Assembly (NCBI RefSeq): GCF_008271745.1
Contig: NZ_VKKZ01000010.1
Span: forward strand, 914,213 to 978,212
DNA from: Rufibacter glacialis
Lineage (GTDB): Bacteria > Bacteroidota > Bacteroidia > Cytophagales > Hymenobacteraceae
Direction of reading: 5' to 3'
DNA length: 64,000 nt
Shown: piece by piece, positions 55,380 through 63,856 of the stretch
How positions within the stretch are numbered: the stretch's first letter is position 1
How the letters are laid out: every line of letters starts with the position of its first letter
Made by a program: the position numbers and the translations under genes
Notes under the pieces: model-generated
Told to the model about the DNA's origin: nothing
What the model saw: the letters and a program-made list of their open reading frames with translations, nothing else
Databases searched by the model: none

Positions 55380-56363
55380 TTACAGAAACCACACCTTTTC
55401 GGGGGCCAGGGTAACAAAGGTGGTTTCTTCTTTTTTGAAGTGGGATAGGGTGGTTCTGGCGGTGATGGATCCGGTAGGCAAAAGTACTTCCACTTCATAG
55501 TGGCTGCCAAAGAAGGTCACCCGTTGTATTTTTCCGCCCACGGCATGATGGCTTTCCCGTCCTAACTGAAAGTTTTCCGGCCGTACCAGAACCATTTTAC
55601 CTGCTAGGTTATCTTCTGCAATGCCCGGGAAGGCCCTGGCCTGGGCTGGGGAAAGCAGGTCATACTTCCCGAACAGGCCTGCTACGTACTCAGTGGCAGG
55701 TTTTTGGTAAATCTCTTGCGGGGTGCCCTGCTGTAAGACCTGCCCCGCTTGCAGCACCAGAATCTCCTCGGCCCAGGAAAGGCTGTCCAGCGGGTCATGC
55801 GAGATCAGGAGGCAGGTGATGTCCAGCTCATCACTGATGTCCTGGATCACGGTTTTCAGGAGGCTTTTGTGGCCGGTGTCCAGGTTGGAATAAGGCTCGT
55901 CCAGTAACAGCAGCCTGGGCGAAGTCAGGAGCAGGCGGGCCAGGGCGATGCGTTGCCTTTCTCCGCCTGAGAGTTGGTCGGTTCTGCGGGAAAGCAGGTG
56001 GCTGATCTGGCAGACGGCATACAGGGCTTCGGCCTCATCCTGGGTAAGGGAATTGGCATACCGCAAAACCTGTTCCACCCGCAGAAACTCCGGCAGCTCA
56101 TATTGCTGCGATAGATACGCGATGCCCGGATGCCCCGCTACCAATTTCTCCTCTGGGCCTCTGACCCGATCGCCCTCAAAAACGACGATGCCCGATGTGG
56201 GTTGGATCAGGCCCGCGATGATCTTGAGCAAGGTGCTTTTCCCTGAGCCTGTTTCCCCGGCAATGGCCATCTTCTGGAACTCCCGCTGGGTAAAGCTGAT
56301 ATCTTTCAGAACTTCCTCTTTCTCGCCTTGTTTGTGAATGCCCGCTACTTGTAAAAACGTCAT
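55380..56363 (-). CDS. Orphan ABC transporter ATPase with TOBE-like C-terminus
   Basis: A 327-residue ATPase with Walker A GETGSGKSTLLK, signature LSGGERQRIALARLL, Walker B RLLLLDEPYSNLD and H-loop SHDPLDSL. The C-terminal 90 residues look like a TOBE domain (LVRPENFQLG; ITARTTLSHFKKEE), as in PotA/ModC/FbpC importers. No permease or binding protein is near, so the transport partner is elsewhere. I chose ATG at 56363; the upstream extension to 56438 is low-complexity. Confidence 0.87.
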   Translation of the reverse strand: MTFLQVAGIHKQGEKEEVLKDISFTQREFQKMAIAGETGSGKSTLLKIIAGLIQPTSGIVVFEGDRVRGPEEKLVAGHPGIAYLSQQYELPEFLRVEQVLRYANSLTQDEAEALYAVCQISHLLSRRTDQLSGGERQRIALARLLLTSPRLLLLDEPYSNLDTGHKSLLKTVIQDISDELDITCLLISHDPLDSLSWAEEILVLQAGQVLQQGTPQEIYQKPATEYVAGLFGKYDLLSPAQARAFPGIAEDNLAGKMVLVRPENFQLGRESHHAVGGKIQRVTFFGSHYEVEVLLPTGSITARTTLSHFKKEETTFVTLAPEKVWFL

Positions 56364-56519
56364 AAATGAGTGGAGAATCTTCTCTGGGTATGGTGGGGAA
56401 GGGTAGCGATTACCGCTTCGTTTGGCAAAGCTAGCCAAGAAACAGGAAATTCAGGTGAGGTGCTTTGGCTTAACCAGGAGCCTGAGGGTTGGGAGCGTAC
56501 CAGGTAAGTCAGGGTATTA

Positions 56520-57143
56520 CTAATGGGGTAATGACTCCACGTTGGCGCCTGTGAGGAGATGGACATGAGCGGTTATCTTCTCTAGGTCCCAGTTCCACCA
56601 TTGCAGTTCCAGCAGCTTTTGAATGTGCTCCTCCGGAAAGCGTTTCCTGATGGGTTTGGCCGGGTTTCCACCTACTATGGTGTAAGGCGCCACGTCTTTC
56701 GTGACCACAGAATGCGCGGCTATAATGGCCCCGTCCCCAATCTTCATCCCGGGCATGATGGTGGCCTGGTGCCCGATCCAGACGTCGTTCCCTACTATGG
56801 TGTCTCCTTTGCTGGGGTAAGATTTTCCTTGCATGGCTTCTTGCCACCCATGGCCGAAGATGGCAAAAGGGTACGCAGAGATAGCGTCTGTCAAGTGGTT
56901 GGCCCCGTTCATGATAAAGGACACCCCGGAGGCAATCATGCAGAACTTCCCGATGACCAGCTTGTCACCAACGAAGTCAAAATGGTACTTGACGTTTTTC
57001 TCAAAGTTGTGAACGTCTTCAAAATCATCATAATAGGTATAATCACCTACCATAATGTTTGGCTTTGTGATGATGTTCTTCAAGAAACAAAGCCTGTTGT
57101 AATGCTCCAAGGGGAAACGGATGTCCTTATCTGGGCCGGTCAT
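56520..57143 (-). CDS. Vat/CatB-related hexapeptide acetyltransferase
   Basis: A 207-residue left-handed beta-helix acyltransferase of the xenobiotic acetyltransferase group, with the hexapeptide repeats KFCMIASGVSFIMNGANHLTD (catalytic His of NH), VGNDVWIGHQATIMPG, and IIAAHSVVTKDVAPYTIVGG. This group includes streptogramin (Vat) and chloramphenicol (CatB) acetyltransferases. Substrate is uncertain. It is a single gene. Confidence 0.88.
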   Translation of the reverse strand: MTGPDKDIRFPLEHYNRLCFLKNIITKPNIMVGDYTYYDDFEDVHNFEKNVKYHFDFVGDKLVIGKFCMIASGVSFIMNGANHLTDAISAYPFAIFGHGWQEAMQGKSYPSKGDTIVGNDVWIGHQATIMPGMKIGDGAIIAAHSVVTKDVAPYTIVGGNPAKPIRKRFPEEHIQKLLELQWWNWDLEKITAHVHLLTGANVESLPH

Positions 57144-57327
57144 TTCTGTTTTATTTGAATGTTTTGTTAAGGGAGTGCGGCATATTCGTGAGCCACAAGG
57201 GGCCGTCAGCCTTGGGTAAAGATAAGGTCTTCCTGGAAGACAAGTGTACAGCTTGTATTGGTAAACCCCTTGGAGAATAGCCTAATTAAGGAACCTCGCG
57301 TTTTAGTTCTTTTTTAGAAGGATCAAC

Positions 57328-57888
57328 TTAAACCTGCTGGTCAGGCTGCTGTTTTCTGTTTGCCAGCCATTCTTCTTGTTCAATCACGTAGATGTAATTC
57401 AGTTTAGGCAGTTCACCAAAGTAGGCTACTTCCTGTTCGCCCACCTTCCTGGCGCCCAAGCGACCAATAGCAATTTGAGACCGGACGTTCACGGCGCCAA
57501 TATGGAAAAACACCCGGGAAACAAACCCAAAAAGGTAGTCCAGCATCAGAGCTTTCACAGAGGGGTTAACCCCTTTGCCCCAGTAGGCAGTCCCGAAGAA
57601 CGTATACCCTATCAAGACACTCTTGTCTTCCTCCTGGTAATCATAGATGCGGGTACTGCCCGCCACGCTCCCCGTAGATTTATCAATGATCTTAAAGGCA
57701 CCTTTGCCTTGCAGGGCCCCCTCAAAATAGGTGCGGAAAACGTCTTTCTTCCATCGGTCTTTATTGGGGTGCTGTTCCCATACCTTGGGATCTGAGGCCA
57801 TCGCATACAAGGCTTCAAAATCGACTTCCTGCAGGGGATAAAGGATTACTTTTTCGTTCTCTAACACAAGTTGGGAATTGAAAGTCAT
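57328..57888 (-). CDS. GNAT-family N-acetyltransferase
   Basis: A 186-residue GNAT protein resembling RimJ/RimL-type enzymes: VILYPLQEVDFEALYAMASD, SVAGSTRIYDYQEEDKSVLIGYT, and acetyl-CoA region WGKGVNPSVKALMLDYLFG. It could modify proteins or small molecules. It is a single gene, and the last gene before the cassette region. Confidence 0.9.
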   Translation of the reverse strand: MTFNSQLVLENEKVILYPLQEVDFEALYAMASDPKVWEQHPNKDRWKKDVFRTYFEGALQGKGAFKIIDKSTGSVAGSTRIYDYQEEDKSVLIGYTFFGTAYWGKGVNPSVKALMLDYLFGFVSRVFFHIGAVNVRSQIAIGRLGARKVGEQEVAYFGELPKLNYIYVIEQEEWLANRKQQPDQQV

Positions 57889-58201
57889 GGTGTGTCTAAA
57901 GTGGGTTCTTAAACCTAAGCAAAGTTGGGAGAAATCTTTTTGCCCGGGTGGTATTAGCTGAAGTGGCGGGTGGGGATTATTGCTGGCCGCAATCGGGTTT
58001 TGCGGTAATGTCAGAGGAAGTACGAGCTTTGCTTCTAAGTGCTGGTGGAATGATGAAGATGTAATTTACGCTTCGCCTAATATGAATGCCCTACATGGTG
58101 TCACTGCGCGTAAAGAGAGGCTTGTTATATGTAGAGAGGCATAAACTGGGTGTACCCCAGCAGGAGGCAGCAATGCCCTTGTAATAAAGGAAGCGCGGTG
58201 G
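57889..58201. other. Gap at the end of the cassette array
   Basis: This stretch separates the GNAT gene from the last cassette gene. A weak dyad CTACATATAACAAG...ATGTAG (about 58092-58135) is present but lacks the GGCC-GTC-GGCC core. No attC-like site could be found for the last cassette. Confidence 0.5.
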
Positions 58202-58840
58202 CTAAAAGTGAAGGAATCTATTCACCAGGAAATAGAGAATATCCTCCTCGGTTACATGTTCCTGGGTTAGCCTCTTCCAGGTTTTATCACTGAATTCAAA
58301 CTTATTGCCACTGCTATCGCTGTAACTCCAACGGTTGAAAATATCCCTTTTTAGAAAAGCCTGCTCTTTCCCTGACCTGAATTCCAGATTGCCAGAAAGG
58401 TCTCTTTTCATAGAGAGTCTCTCAGTATTTCTTTTTTCTTCATAAGTAGTATTGCCGAAGATGTCTGTCCCTATCTCCACTTTGTTGTTCCGGTTATCTT
58501 CCATGACCACCTTTTCAAATATATCCACCTCAAATTTTGCCTTATACCCTATGTCTGATTTGTATTTTCGAATTACATTCCGGAAAAAGTCTATCTGGGA
58601 TTCCTCCTCCGCCAGCAAGTCATGGTGCTTCAAATCAAGGTACTTCTTGGTGAAAGTAAGCTCATTGTTGTGATTGTCTGAGAAGATGAGATTGCTGAAA
58701 ATGTCTTTCTTCAAGTAGGCTTTGTAGCGTTGTTCTTTCGATTCATATTGCAGGTGGCCAAAAATGTCGAATTGGATTTTCTGTGCAGATAGCTGCCAAC
58801 TAATAGCTGTTAGCAAAAACAGAATAAAGTACTTCTTCAT
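58202..58840 (-). CDS. Secreted repeat protein in cassette 7
   Basis: A 212-residue protein with a signal peptide (MKKYFILFLLTAISWQLSA). The mature part contains repeats of about 25-30 residues that start with a DIF/DLS motif (KDIFSNLIFSDN, VDIFEKVVMEDN, TDIFGNTTYEEK, RDLSGNLEFRSG, RDIFNRWSYSDS). Repeats of this type resemble small beta-strand solenoids. No known domain. Its terminal attC-like site is missing or degenerate. Confidence 0.75.
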   Translation of the reverse strand: MKKYFILFLLTAISWQLSAQKIQFDIFGHLQYESKEQRYKAYLKKDIFSNLIFSDNHNNELTFTKKYLDLKHHDLLAEEESQIDFFRNVIRKYKSDIGYKAKFEVDIFEKVVMEDNRNNKVEIGTDIFGNTTYEEKRNTERLSMKRDLSGNLEFRSGKEQAFLKRDIFNRWSYSDSSGNKFEFSDKTWKRLTQEHVTEEDILYFLVNRFLHF

Positions 58841-58870
58841 AGGTGTTCTTACTTCTATCGTATTTTGATT

Positions 58871-58940
58871 GCCTAACGTCTAGTATAAAAACCGTGCAAG
58901 GCCGTCGGCCGTGGTATGGTGATTATACAATGTTGTGTGC
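58871..58940 (-). repeat. attC-like site ending cassette 6
   Basis: Minus strand: GCACACAACATTGTATAATC ... CACGGCCGACGGCCTTGCACG ... GTTTTTATACTAGACGTTAGGC (arms given in part). The first box is complementary to the cassette start GTTCTGTGC at 60578 (8 of 9). Confidence 0.75.
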
Positions 58941-59341
58941 AGCATCTATTTCCCTTATTGATGAAATGGGATTTGTGTTTGGACGTTCCATTACCAATAA
59001 TAAGAAACAAGGCCCTCAGTTGATTGTAGTTTCTTGCCATGTTCCATCATAAAACAGAATCTCTACCTGGTCAATTTCCCGCTGGAATGGTTATTAACAT
59101 TACTTTGGAGCCAAGGTTAAGCTTCTTAATAAATTTTGTTTGTGCTAGAGTATCATGAAATTGGTCTAAACGTTAATAAATCGTCTTGAGAGTGCTTAAT
59201 TCCATAAATTATTGTGCTGCTGGCAAAACTTAAAACTCTAATTCCGCTAATTCTTCCCTCTTGCACGTTCCATTAACCAAAATATTCATTCTCGGCGACT
59301 TTCTGCCGTATCCACTTCAAGTCCTGTCACTTAGCTTATAA
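58941..59341. other. Non-coding-looking end of cassette 6 with a gene remnant
   Basis: This is the 3' part of cassette 6, downstream of the repeat-lipoprotein gene. It contains one short frame on the minus strand (59016-59087) that reads like a protein fragment but has no start, and otherwise nothing. Confidence 0.5.
59016..59087 (-). pseudogene. Gene fragment inside cassette 6
   Basis: A frame of 24 codons ending in TGA encodes FQREIDQVEILFYDGTWQET; a stop lies immediately upstream in frame and no start codon is present. It may be the tail of a lost cassette gene. Confidence 0.3.
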
Positions 59342-60379
59342 CTAATATTTTACATAAATAGAAGTGATGCCGGCGTTCCTAGTTCCATCGGTAAGGTTAA
59401 ATGCAATTCCATTTTTCCAATATTTAGCCACATATTTTCCGCTTGAATTAACTTCGTAACCTGATATATATACCTCGTCACCTGATACAAAAATGGAAGT
59501 AGCGTTAGCTATATGTGATCCATCAGTAAGGTTAATACCAACCCCATTTTTCCAATATTTAGCCGCATTTTTCCCGCTTCCATTGACTTCGTTTCCTGTT
59601 ACATACACATTATTATCTGATACATAAATGGAATGAGCATAGGCTTTCGTTGTTCCATCTGTGAGCTTTACTTCAGTCCCGTTTTTCCAGTATTTGACAA
59701 ATTGATTTCCATTGAAATTCTCTTGATATCCTGTTACATATACATCATTGCCTGATACGAAAATAGAATTTGCATAAGCTTCTCTTGAGGCGTCTGTAAG
59801 AGTTGTCGCAATGCCATTTTTCCAATATATTGCACGTCCCCAAATAGAACCTGCCACATACACATCACTGCCCGATACATAAATGGATGTTGCTTTAGCA
59901 GCATTGGTATTTCCTTTATTAAGATTTACCGCAATGCCATTTTTCCAATATTTAGCAACTTGCCCGCTCGCTTCATATTCATTTCCTGCCACATACACAT
60001 CGCTACCTGATACAAAAATGGAATTAGTGTAAGCAAATTTTGTTCCATCGGTAAGAGCAGTTGAAATGCCATTTTCCCAATATTTTGCCACCCAATATCC
60101 ACGTTCATTCATTTCATACCCTGCCACATATACGTCGTCACCTGACACATTAATAGACGTAGCAAAAGCATCTTTTGTACCATTGCTAAGGGCTGTTGGT
60201 ACACCATCTTTCCAGTACTTAGCTATGGCTATTCCGCTTGAATTAATTTCATAACCTGCCATATATGCACCTGAGGTGTTTCGCTGAGTGTCTGGTTCTA
60301 TTGCATTATTATCGCAGCCAAGAAATGCGAATGAGAGTAAAATGACTAGGGAATATATAATTGATTGTTTTAACGTCAC
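59342..60379 (-). CDS. Lipoprotein with seven to eight 43-residue propeller-like repeats
   Basis: A 345-residue lipoprotein (lipobox LSFAFLGC). The body is a tandem array of about 43-residue units with the consensus SIYVSGSDVYVAGYExNxxG, then AKYWKNGIAxxLTDGT (about seven full units). The repetition in YWKNG and VYVAG fits a beta-propeller or similar fold. Function is unknown. It is the coding part of the largest cassette (about 1.7 kb). Confidence 0.8.
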   Translation of the reverse strand: MTLKQSIIYSLVILLSFAFLGCDNNAIEPDTQRNTSGAYMAGYEINSSGIAIAKYWKDGVPTALSNGTKDAFATSINVSGDDVYVAGYEMNERGYWVAKYWENGISTALTDGTKFAYTNSIFVSGSDVYVAGNEYEASGQVAKYWKNGIAVNLNKGNTNAAKATSIYVSGSDVYVAGSIWGRAIYWKNGIATTLTDASREAYANSIFVSGNDVYVTGYQENFNGNQFVKYWKNGTEVKLTDGTTKAYAHSIYVSDNNVYVTGNEVNGSGKNAAKYWKNGVGINLTDGSHIANATSIFVSGDEVYISGYEVNSSGKYVAKYWKNGIAFNLTDGTRNAGITSIYVKY

Positions 60380-60569
60380 GATTTTAAATTTAATAAACCA
60401 AATTTTTTAAAAATTCATCTTAAGGTCAATTGAAAAGTGAATTACCTCCCAGCTGATCGTAGCTCCGCTATAACCCGCAAAAAAAACAAAATCTTATATC
60501 GGCTCATTTCCAACGGAAATAAAAAAATTGAATATCAGAAGCAGTTTTTTCAAGGGAGTCTTTAATATT

Positions 60570-60645
60570 GCACAGAACGGTCTCGTGTAAACAGCGTGCG
60601 AGGCCGTCGGCCGACGCATGGCTTATGCACAATGGTAGCGGCTGG
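60570..60645 (-). repeat. attC-like site ending cassette 5
   Basis: Minus strand has CCAGCCGCTACC at the start (degenerate first box), the core GGCCGACGGCC and the end GACCGTTCTGTGC. The first box no longer matches the cassette start TTAGCTGG exactly. Confidence 0.6.
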
Positions 60646-60651
60646 TTTTTT

Positions 60652-61155
60652 TTAATCATTTGACTCAACCTGACTTACATTTTTTTCAAGTGATTCAGGA
60701 GTGATACTATAAATTTTATCCATAAGCTCATAGAAGTCCTCCTGTGTCTTTAATCGTAAACGGGTGAGTTGAAAGTCTGGATATATGAACTCAATCCTGT
60801 AGGGCTTTAGAGTTAATGTGCGAACAATGAACGAAATCCTCTTCAAATCGCTAAAGAATATTTTAATTTGGTTAGATTTTGAAACGATTGCTATATAATC
60901 ACCATATATGTTTAGTATGGCGCTTCTATTTCTTCTACTAATCACCATTAAGCCTAAGGCTAAGCCGCCAATAGCAAAAACAACAAGAGAGGAGTTGATA
61001 AAAATGGGAGAATTATATGGTATGTTAAGTAGTAATATGGGTTCTATGAAATAGAAAAACACGCAACTACAAAGTACTATGCCCAAAAGCACCATATATA
61101 GCCTCTCAATTCTTTTGTTAGTGCTGTTAATATCAACAGGAAATGATGCTTTCAT
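60652..61155 (-). CDS. Membrane protein in cassette 5
   Basis: A 167-residue protein with two N-terminal membrane helices (about 20-42 and 52-72) and a soluble domain of about 90 residues (LNIYGDYIAIVSKSNQIKIF) that has a PH-like strand pattern. No family is recognised. Its start is 17 bases after the cassette boundary. Confidence 0.7.
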   Translation of the reverse strand: MKASFPVDINSTNKRIERLYMVLLGIVLCSCVFFYFIEPILLLNIPYNSPIFINSSLVVFAIGGLALGLMVISRRNRSAILNIYGDYIAIVSKSNQIKIFFSDLKRISFIVRTLTLKPYRIEFIYPDFQLTRLRLKTQEDFYELMDKIYSITPESLEKNVSQVESND

Positions 61156-61164
61156 AATTTAATT

Positions 61165-61240
61165 CCAGCTAACGGTTAGTATAAACAACGAGCGAGGCCG
61201 TCGGCCGTAGCATGATTTTTATACAGTGTTAGTGCTTAGT
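61165..61240 (-). repeat. attC-like site ending cassette 4
   Basis: Minus strand: AAGCACTAACACTGTATAAA ... GGCCGACGGCC ... GTTTATACTAACCGTTAGCTGG. The first box GCACTAAC matches the cassette start GTTAGTGC (61854) exactly, and contains the gene's TAA stop. Confidence 0.8.
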
Positions 61241-61831
61241 TATTTTTTCTTTTGGTGGGAAAAATTGGATACCTCCAAATCCTTCTTTCCAGTCAACTGA
61301 ATCCGAATTATATTCTTTGTTATTAATTTTTGCATCAAGAACAGCTAACTCTTCTTCGGTGGTTTTTCTAATTGTGTAGTATCTCAGTTTCTTTTGTTCT
61401 ATTATATTATGAATTATTTCAAATTGGTTATTATAAATCGAGTCGCTGGGTGATGAAATTGATACAAATACTTTTTTTCCTATACTACTTGTGTCTTGAA
61501 TAATATTATTTGCAAAATTACCAACTGTTTCATCTATTAATACAACAAGGTCGGTTGGTCTTAATTTGAGGAACTCAGGTCTTGAAAAGTCTATTCCATT
61601 CCCACACGGCCAAATATGCATATTGTGATAATAGTAATATGTTTTCCCATTTGAAGAGACAATAAAATTGTGGTGTCCGTAAAATAAAGTAGGCGGTGGT
61701 GGTGGAGTAGAGCCAGTCGAATCAACAATAGGTTTTTTAATTACATGATAAACGACTTTCTTTTCTTGAGTCGCTTTGTCGCATGCGGACAAACCAATGA
61801 CTAAAAGAAAAAAAGTTAAGTATCGCTTCAT
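61229..61831 (-). CDS. Lipoprotein in cassette 4
   Basis: A 200-residue lipoprotein (LTFFLLVIGLSAC, then DKATQEKK). After a Pro-rich linker it has a mixed alpha/beta domain with YYYYHNMHIWPCGNG and LRPTDLVVLIDETVGN. I recognise no family. Its stop codon lies inside the attC-like first box. Confidence 0.7.
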   Translation of the reverse strand: MKRYLTFFLLVIGLSACDKATQEKKVVYHVIKKPIVDSTGSTPPPPPTLFYGHHNFIVSSNGKTYYYYHNMHIWPCGNGIDFSRPEFLKLRPTDLVVLIDETVGNFANNIIQDTSSIGKKVFVSISSPSDSIYNNQFEIIHNIIEQKKLRYYTIRKTTEEELAVLDAKINNKEYNSDSVDWKEGFGGIQFFPPKEKITKH

Positions 61832-61847
61832 TTTATTTTTATAATTA

Positions 61848-61920
61848 GCACTAACGGACTGGTATAAAAAACGTGCTAGGCCGTCGGCCGTAGCATGATT
61901 TTTATACCAGTCCGTTAGGC
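61848..61920 (-). repeat. attC-like site ending cassette 3
   Basis: Minus strand: GCCTAACGGACTGGTATAAA ... GGCCGACGGCC ... TTTTATACCAGTCCGTTAGTGC. The outer arms are almost perfectly complementary. The first box matches the cassette start GTTAGGC exactly. Confidence 0.85.
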
Positions 61921-61933
61921 AAAGTAATTTATT

Positions 61934-62362
61934 TTAAATCTTTCTTATTCTCATGTGCTCTTCTGGCCCAAAACGGTCAAAGATGTAATGGACGATTTGC
62001 ACCCCAGATTCTAAGTTCCAATTATGATTTGGGAATCCTTCTGTTCCTTGTGTTGTTGTGGTCGGTTGTCCAAAGGCGGTCTCAAAGTATTTCTGAAATT
62101 CATAGAAGGATTGTCTTTGGTTGGAATAGTCGTTTCTAAAAAATTCCAGCTCTTTTAATTTCTTGCCCCAGATGTTCCCGTCGAAGTGGAACCCAATATT
62201 ACAGGAAAGCCCGCCCAAAGAAATGCATTCGGCTGTGTAATAGTCGCCTGTCACTTTTTTCAACTTGCTCTCCGGGAATAAGCTGATAAAGTCTGCTTTT
62301 TTTATTCCCCAATTGATGAATAAGTCTGGAGAGTCAATTTTGAAGCCTTTATGGATTTCCAT
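61934..62362 (-). CDS. Hypothetical protein in cassette 3
   Basis: A 142-residue soluble protein (MEIHKGFKIDSPDLFINWG) with no signal peptide. Fragments such as KGFKIDSPDLFINWGIKKADF and FEFQKYFETAFGQPT look like a small alpha/beta domain found in other cassette or accessory proteins. No function can be assigned. It starts 19 bases after the cassette boundary. Confidence 0.7.
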   Translation of the reverse strand: MEIHKGFKIDSPDLFINWGIKKADFISLFPESKLKKVTGDYYTAECISLGGLSCNIGFHFDGNIWGKKLKELEFFRNDYSNQRQSFYEFQKYFETAFGQPTTTTQGTEGFPNHNWNLESGVQIVHYIFDRFGPEEHMRIRKI

Positions 62363-62375
62363 TAATTCTTATTTT

Positions 62376-62445
62376 GCCTAACGGTTGGTATAAACGACGC
62401 CGAAGGCCGTCGGCCGAGGTGCAGTTTATACCTTGTTGTATGGTG
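62376..62445 (-). repeat. attC-like site ending cassette 2
   Basis: Minus strand: CACCATACAACAAGGTATAA ... GGCCGACGGCC ... GTTTATACCAACCGTTAGGC. The first box CCATACAAC matches the cassette start GTTGTATGG exactly. Confidence 0.8.
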
Positions 62446-62607
62446 TTGTTCTTTAGCGGTTGCCACGCGCATTGTTTTTTTTGTTTCTGGCCTGTTTTGC
62501 GGAAAGTAGCCCGAAAACAGCTCCCGGAGAATCTCAACTTTTCCGTCCGTCCTCTTTTTCTAATTTTTTACTTCTGCAACACTTTGTGGTCAAAGTCGGG
62601 TGCTGTT

Positions 62608-62898
62608 TTATTCTTCTTTCTCATAGGCATTAAATATTATAGAATATCCATACTCACCTAATTCATCGAAATATTGTTGATAGTCATCAGGTAAATCTTC
62701 TTTGGTGTCGAATGTAAAATATTCATCATCTATATCTAAAATCTCCCACCCATTCTCTTCTACATAATATTTTGAAAGTACCATAGCGCCATCATAGTCT
62801 TTAAAGTCAAGTAAGATTGAAGCATAGGCTCCAATCACTTTTCCAAAGAACTCTTCGTTTTCTTTTTTGGGCCGACAATGAATAACAATATGGAACAT
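62608..62898 (-). CDS. Small hypothetical protein in cassette 2
   Basis: A 96-residue acidic protein (MFHIVIHCRPKKENEEFFGK; SKYYVEENGWEILDIDDEYF). It has no signal peptide and no domain I know. It is a compact soluble fold by composition. About 160 bases of the cassette lie downstream of the gene without a visible ORF. Confidence 0.65.
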   Translation of the reverse strand: MFHIVIHCRPKKENEEFFGKVIGAYASILLDFKDYDGAMVLSKYYVEENGWEILDIDDEYFTFDTKEDLPDDYQQYFDELGEYGYSIIFNAYEKEE

Positions 62899-62973
62899 CT
62901 TGAATTAACTTTCGCTTGTTTATCGGTGAGTGCGCTATCTGCTATCTAAGCCTAAATTTTTCATTTTTAAAAT

Positions 62974-63052
62974 GCCATACAACGTCTAGTGCATGAGACG
63001 TGCAAGGCCGTCGGCCGAAGAATGGTTTATGCACCTTGTTGGTGGTAGTACT
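62974..63052 (-). repeat. attC-like site ending cassette 1
   Basis: Minus strand: AGTACTACCACCAACAAGGT ... GGCCGACGGCC ... CTCATGCACTAGACGTTGTATGG. The first 15 bases match the complement of the cassette start at 63876 in 14 of 15 positions. Confidence 0.85.
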
Positions 63053-63856
63053 TTATTTTTTGTACTTATAGGAATACTCTGCATAAAAACCTTTGTTAAT
63101 GTCTGGGTAATTATGGGAGAATTCAATTAATCCATGTTTGTTATAGGTTGTTCTTGTTCCAGCTTTAAGAGTATCACCGTCGGAAAAGACTTTTGACAAC
63201 TCCAGCTTTTGCCTTAATGTCTTCAATGTAGTTGTAACCGCTTCCAATTTTCCGTTGTTGCTGTACTGCCTACAAATAGTTGTTGCCTCGTCAGTGTATT
63301 CGTATTCCAGCTCTTTGCTGTCCGCACCAAAGGTGTTTATTCGGGAAATCCTTGCTAGTCTTTTTAGGGAATCGTAATAATACTTCTCACTTTCCATCCA
63401 TTCCGTGTTCCAAGGCTCAATAGGTACTAATGAAAAACTGATTTTCGCAATCAGTAAGGAAGTAGAATCAGAGAAGAACTTTTCTTGCCTAGACAGAAGT
63501 TTGCCGTTCCCATCATAGGCTTTCTCCACTGTGTGGTTAGGGAAGTATTCTATTTTTTTGCTTCCTGTCCAAATCGTATCTCTTAACTCTATTGCATATT
63601 CCCTGACGCTAACCTTCCTTTTCAAGGAATCATAACTGTTCAGAACGAATACCTCGGTTAACCTACTGTTTGATGTTTTAAAGATACTGTAGTATTCAAG
63701 GTCACCATTACTGTTGTACTCCTCTTTAGTGATGGCTGATAGGTTTTTCTTGCCGTTCTCCAGATAGTAATTCCTTATTTCCTTAGTCTTTACCTTAGGT
63801 GTGTCGGGTTCAAACCCAAAAAGAGTAATGAATAAAAGTATAAAGAGCTTTATCAT
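63053..63856 (-). CDS. Secreted YD-repeat-like protein in cassette 1
   Basis: A 267-residue protein with a short signal peptide (MIKLFILLFITLFGF). The body carries YD/MORN-like strings (NSNGDLEYYS, YDGNGKLLSRQEK, YYYDSLKRLARIS, YNKHGLIEFSHN) at about 30-50 residue spacing, so it may be a beta-strand solenoid like the wall-associated or toxin-immunity repeat proteins. No toxin domain is visible. Function is unknown. Confidence 0.7.
   Translation of the reverse strand: MIKLFILLFITLFGFEPDTPKVKTKEIRNYYLENGKKNLSAITKEEYNSNGDLEYYSIFKTSNSRLTEVFVLNSYDSLKRKVSVREYAIELRDTIWTGSKKIEYFPNHTVEKAYDGNGKLLSRQEKFFSDSTSLLIAKISFSLVPIEPWNTEWMESEKYYYDSLKRLARISRINTFGADSKELEYEYTDEATTICRQYSNNGKLEAVTTTLKTLRQKLELSKVFSDGDTLKAGTRTTYNKHGLIEFSHNYPDINKGFYAEYSYKYKK

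Noticed and set aside
58092..58135. attC-like site for the last cassette
   Set aside because: It has a dyad but lacks the GGCC-GTC-GGCC core and does not complement the start GTTAGGC of cassette 7.
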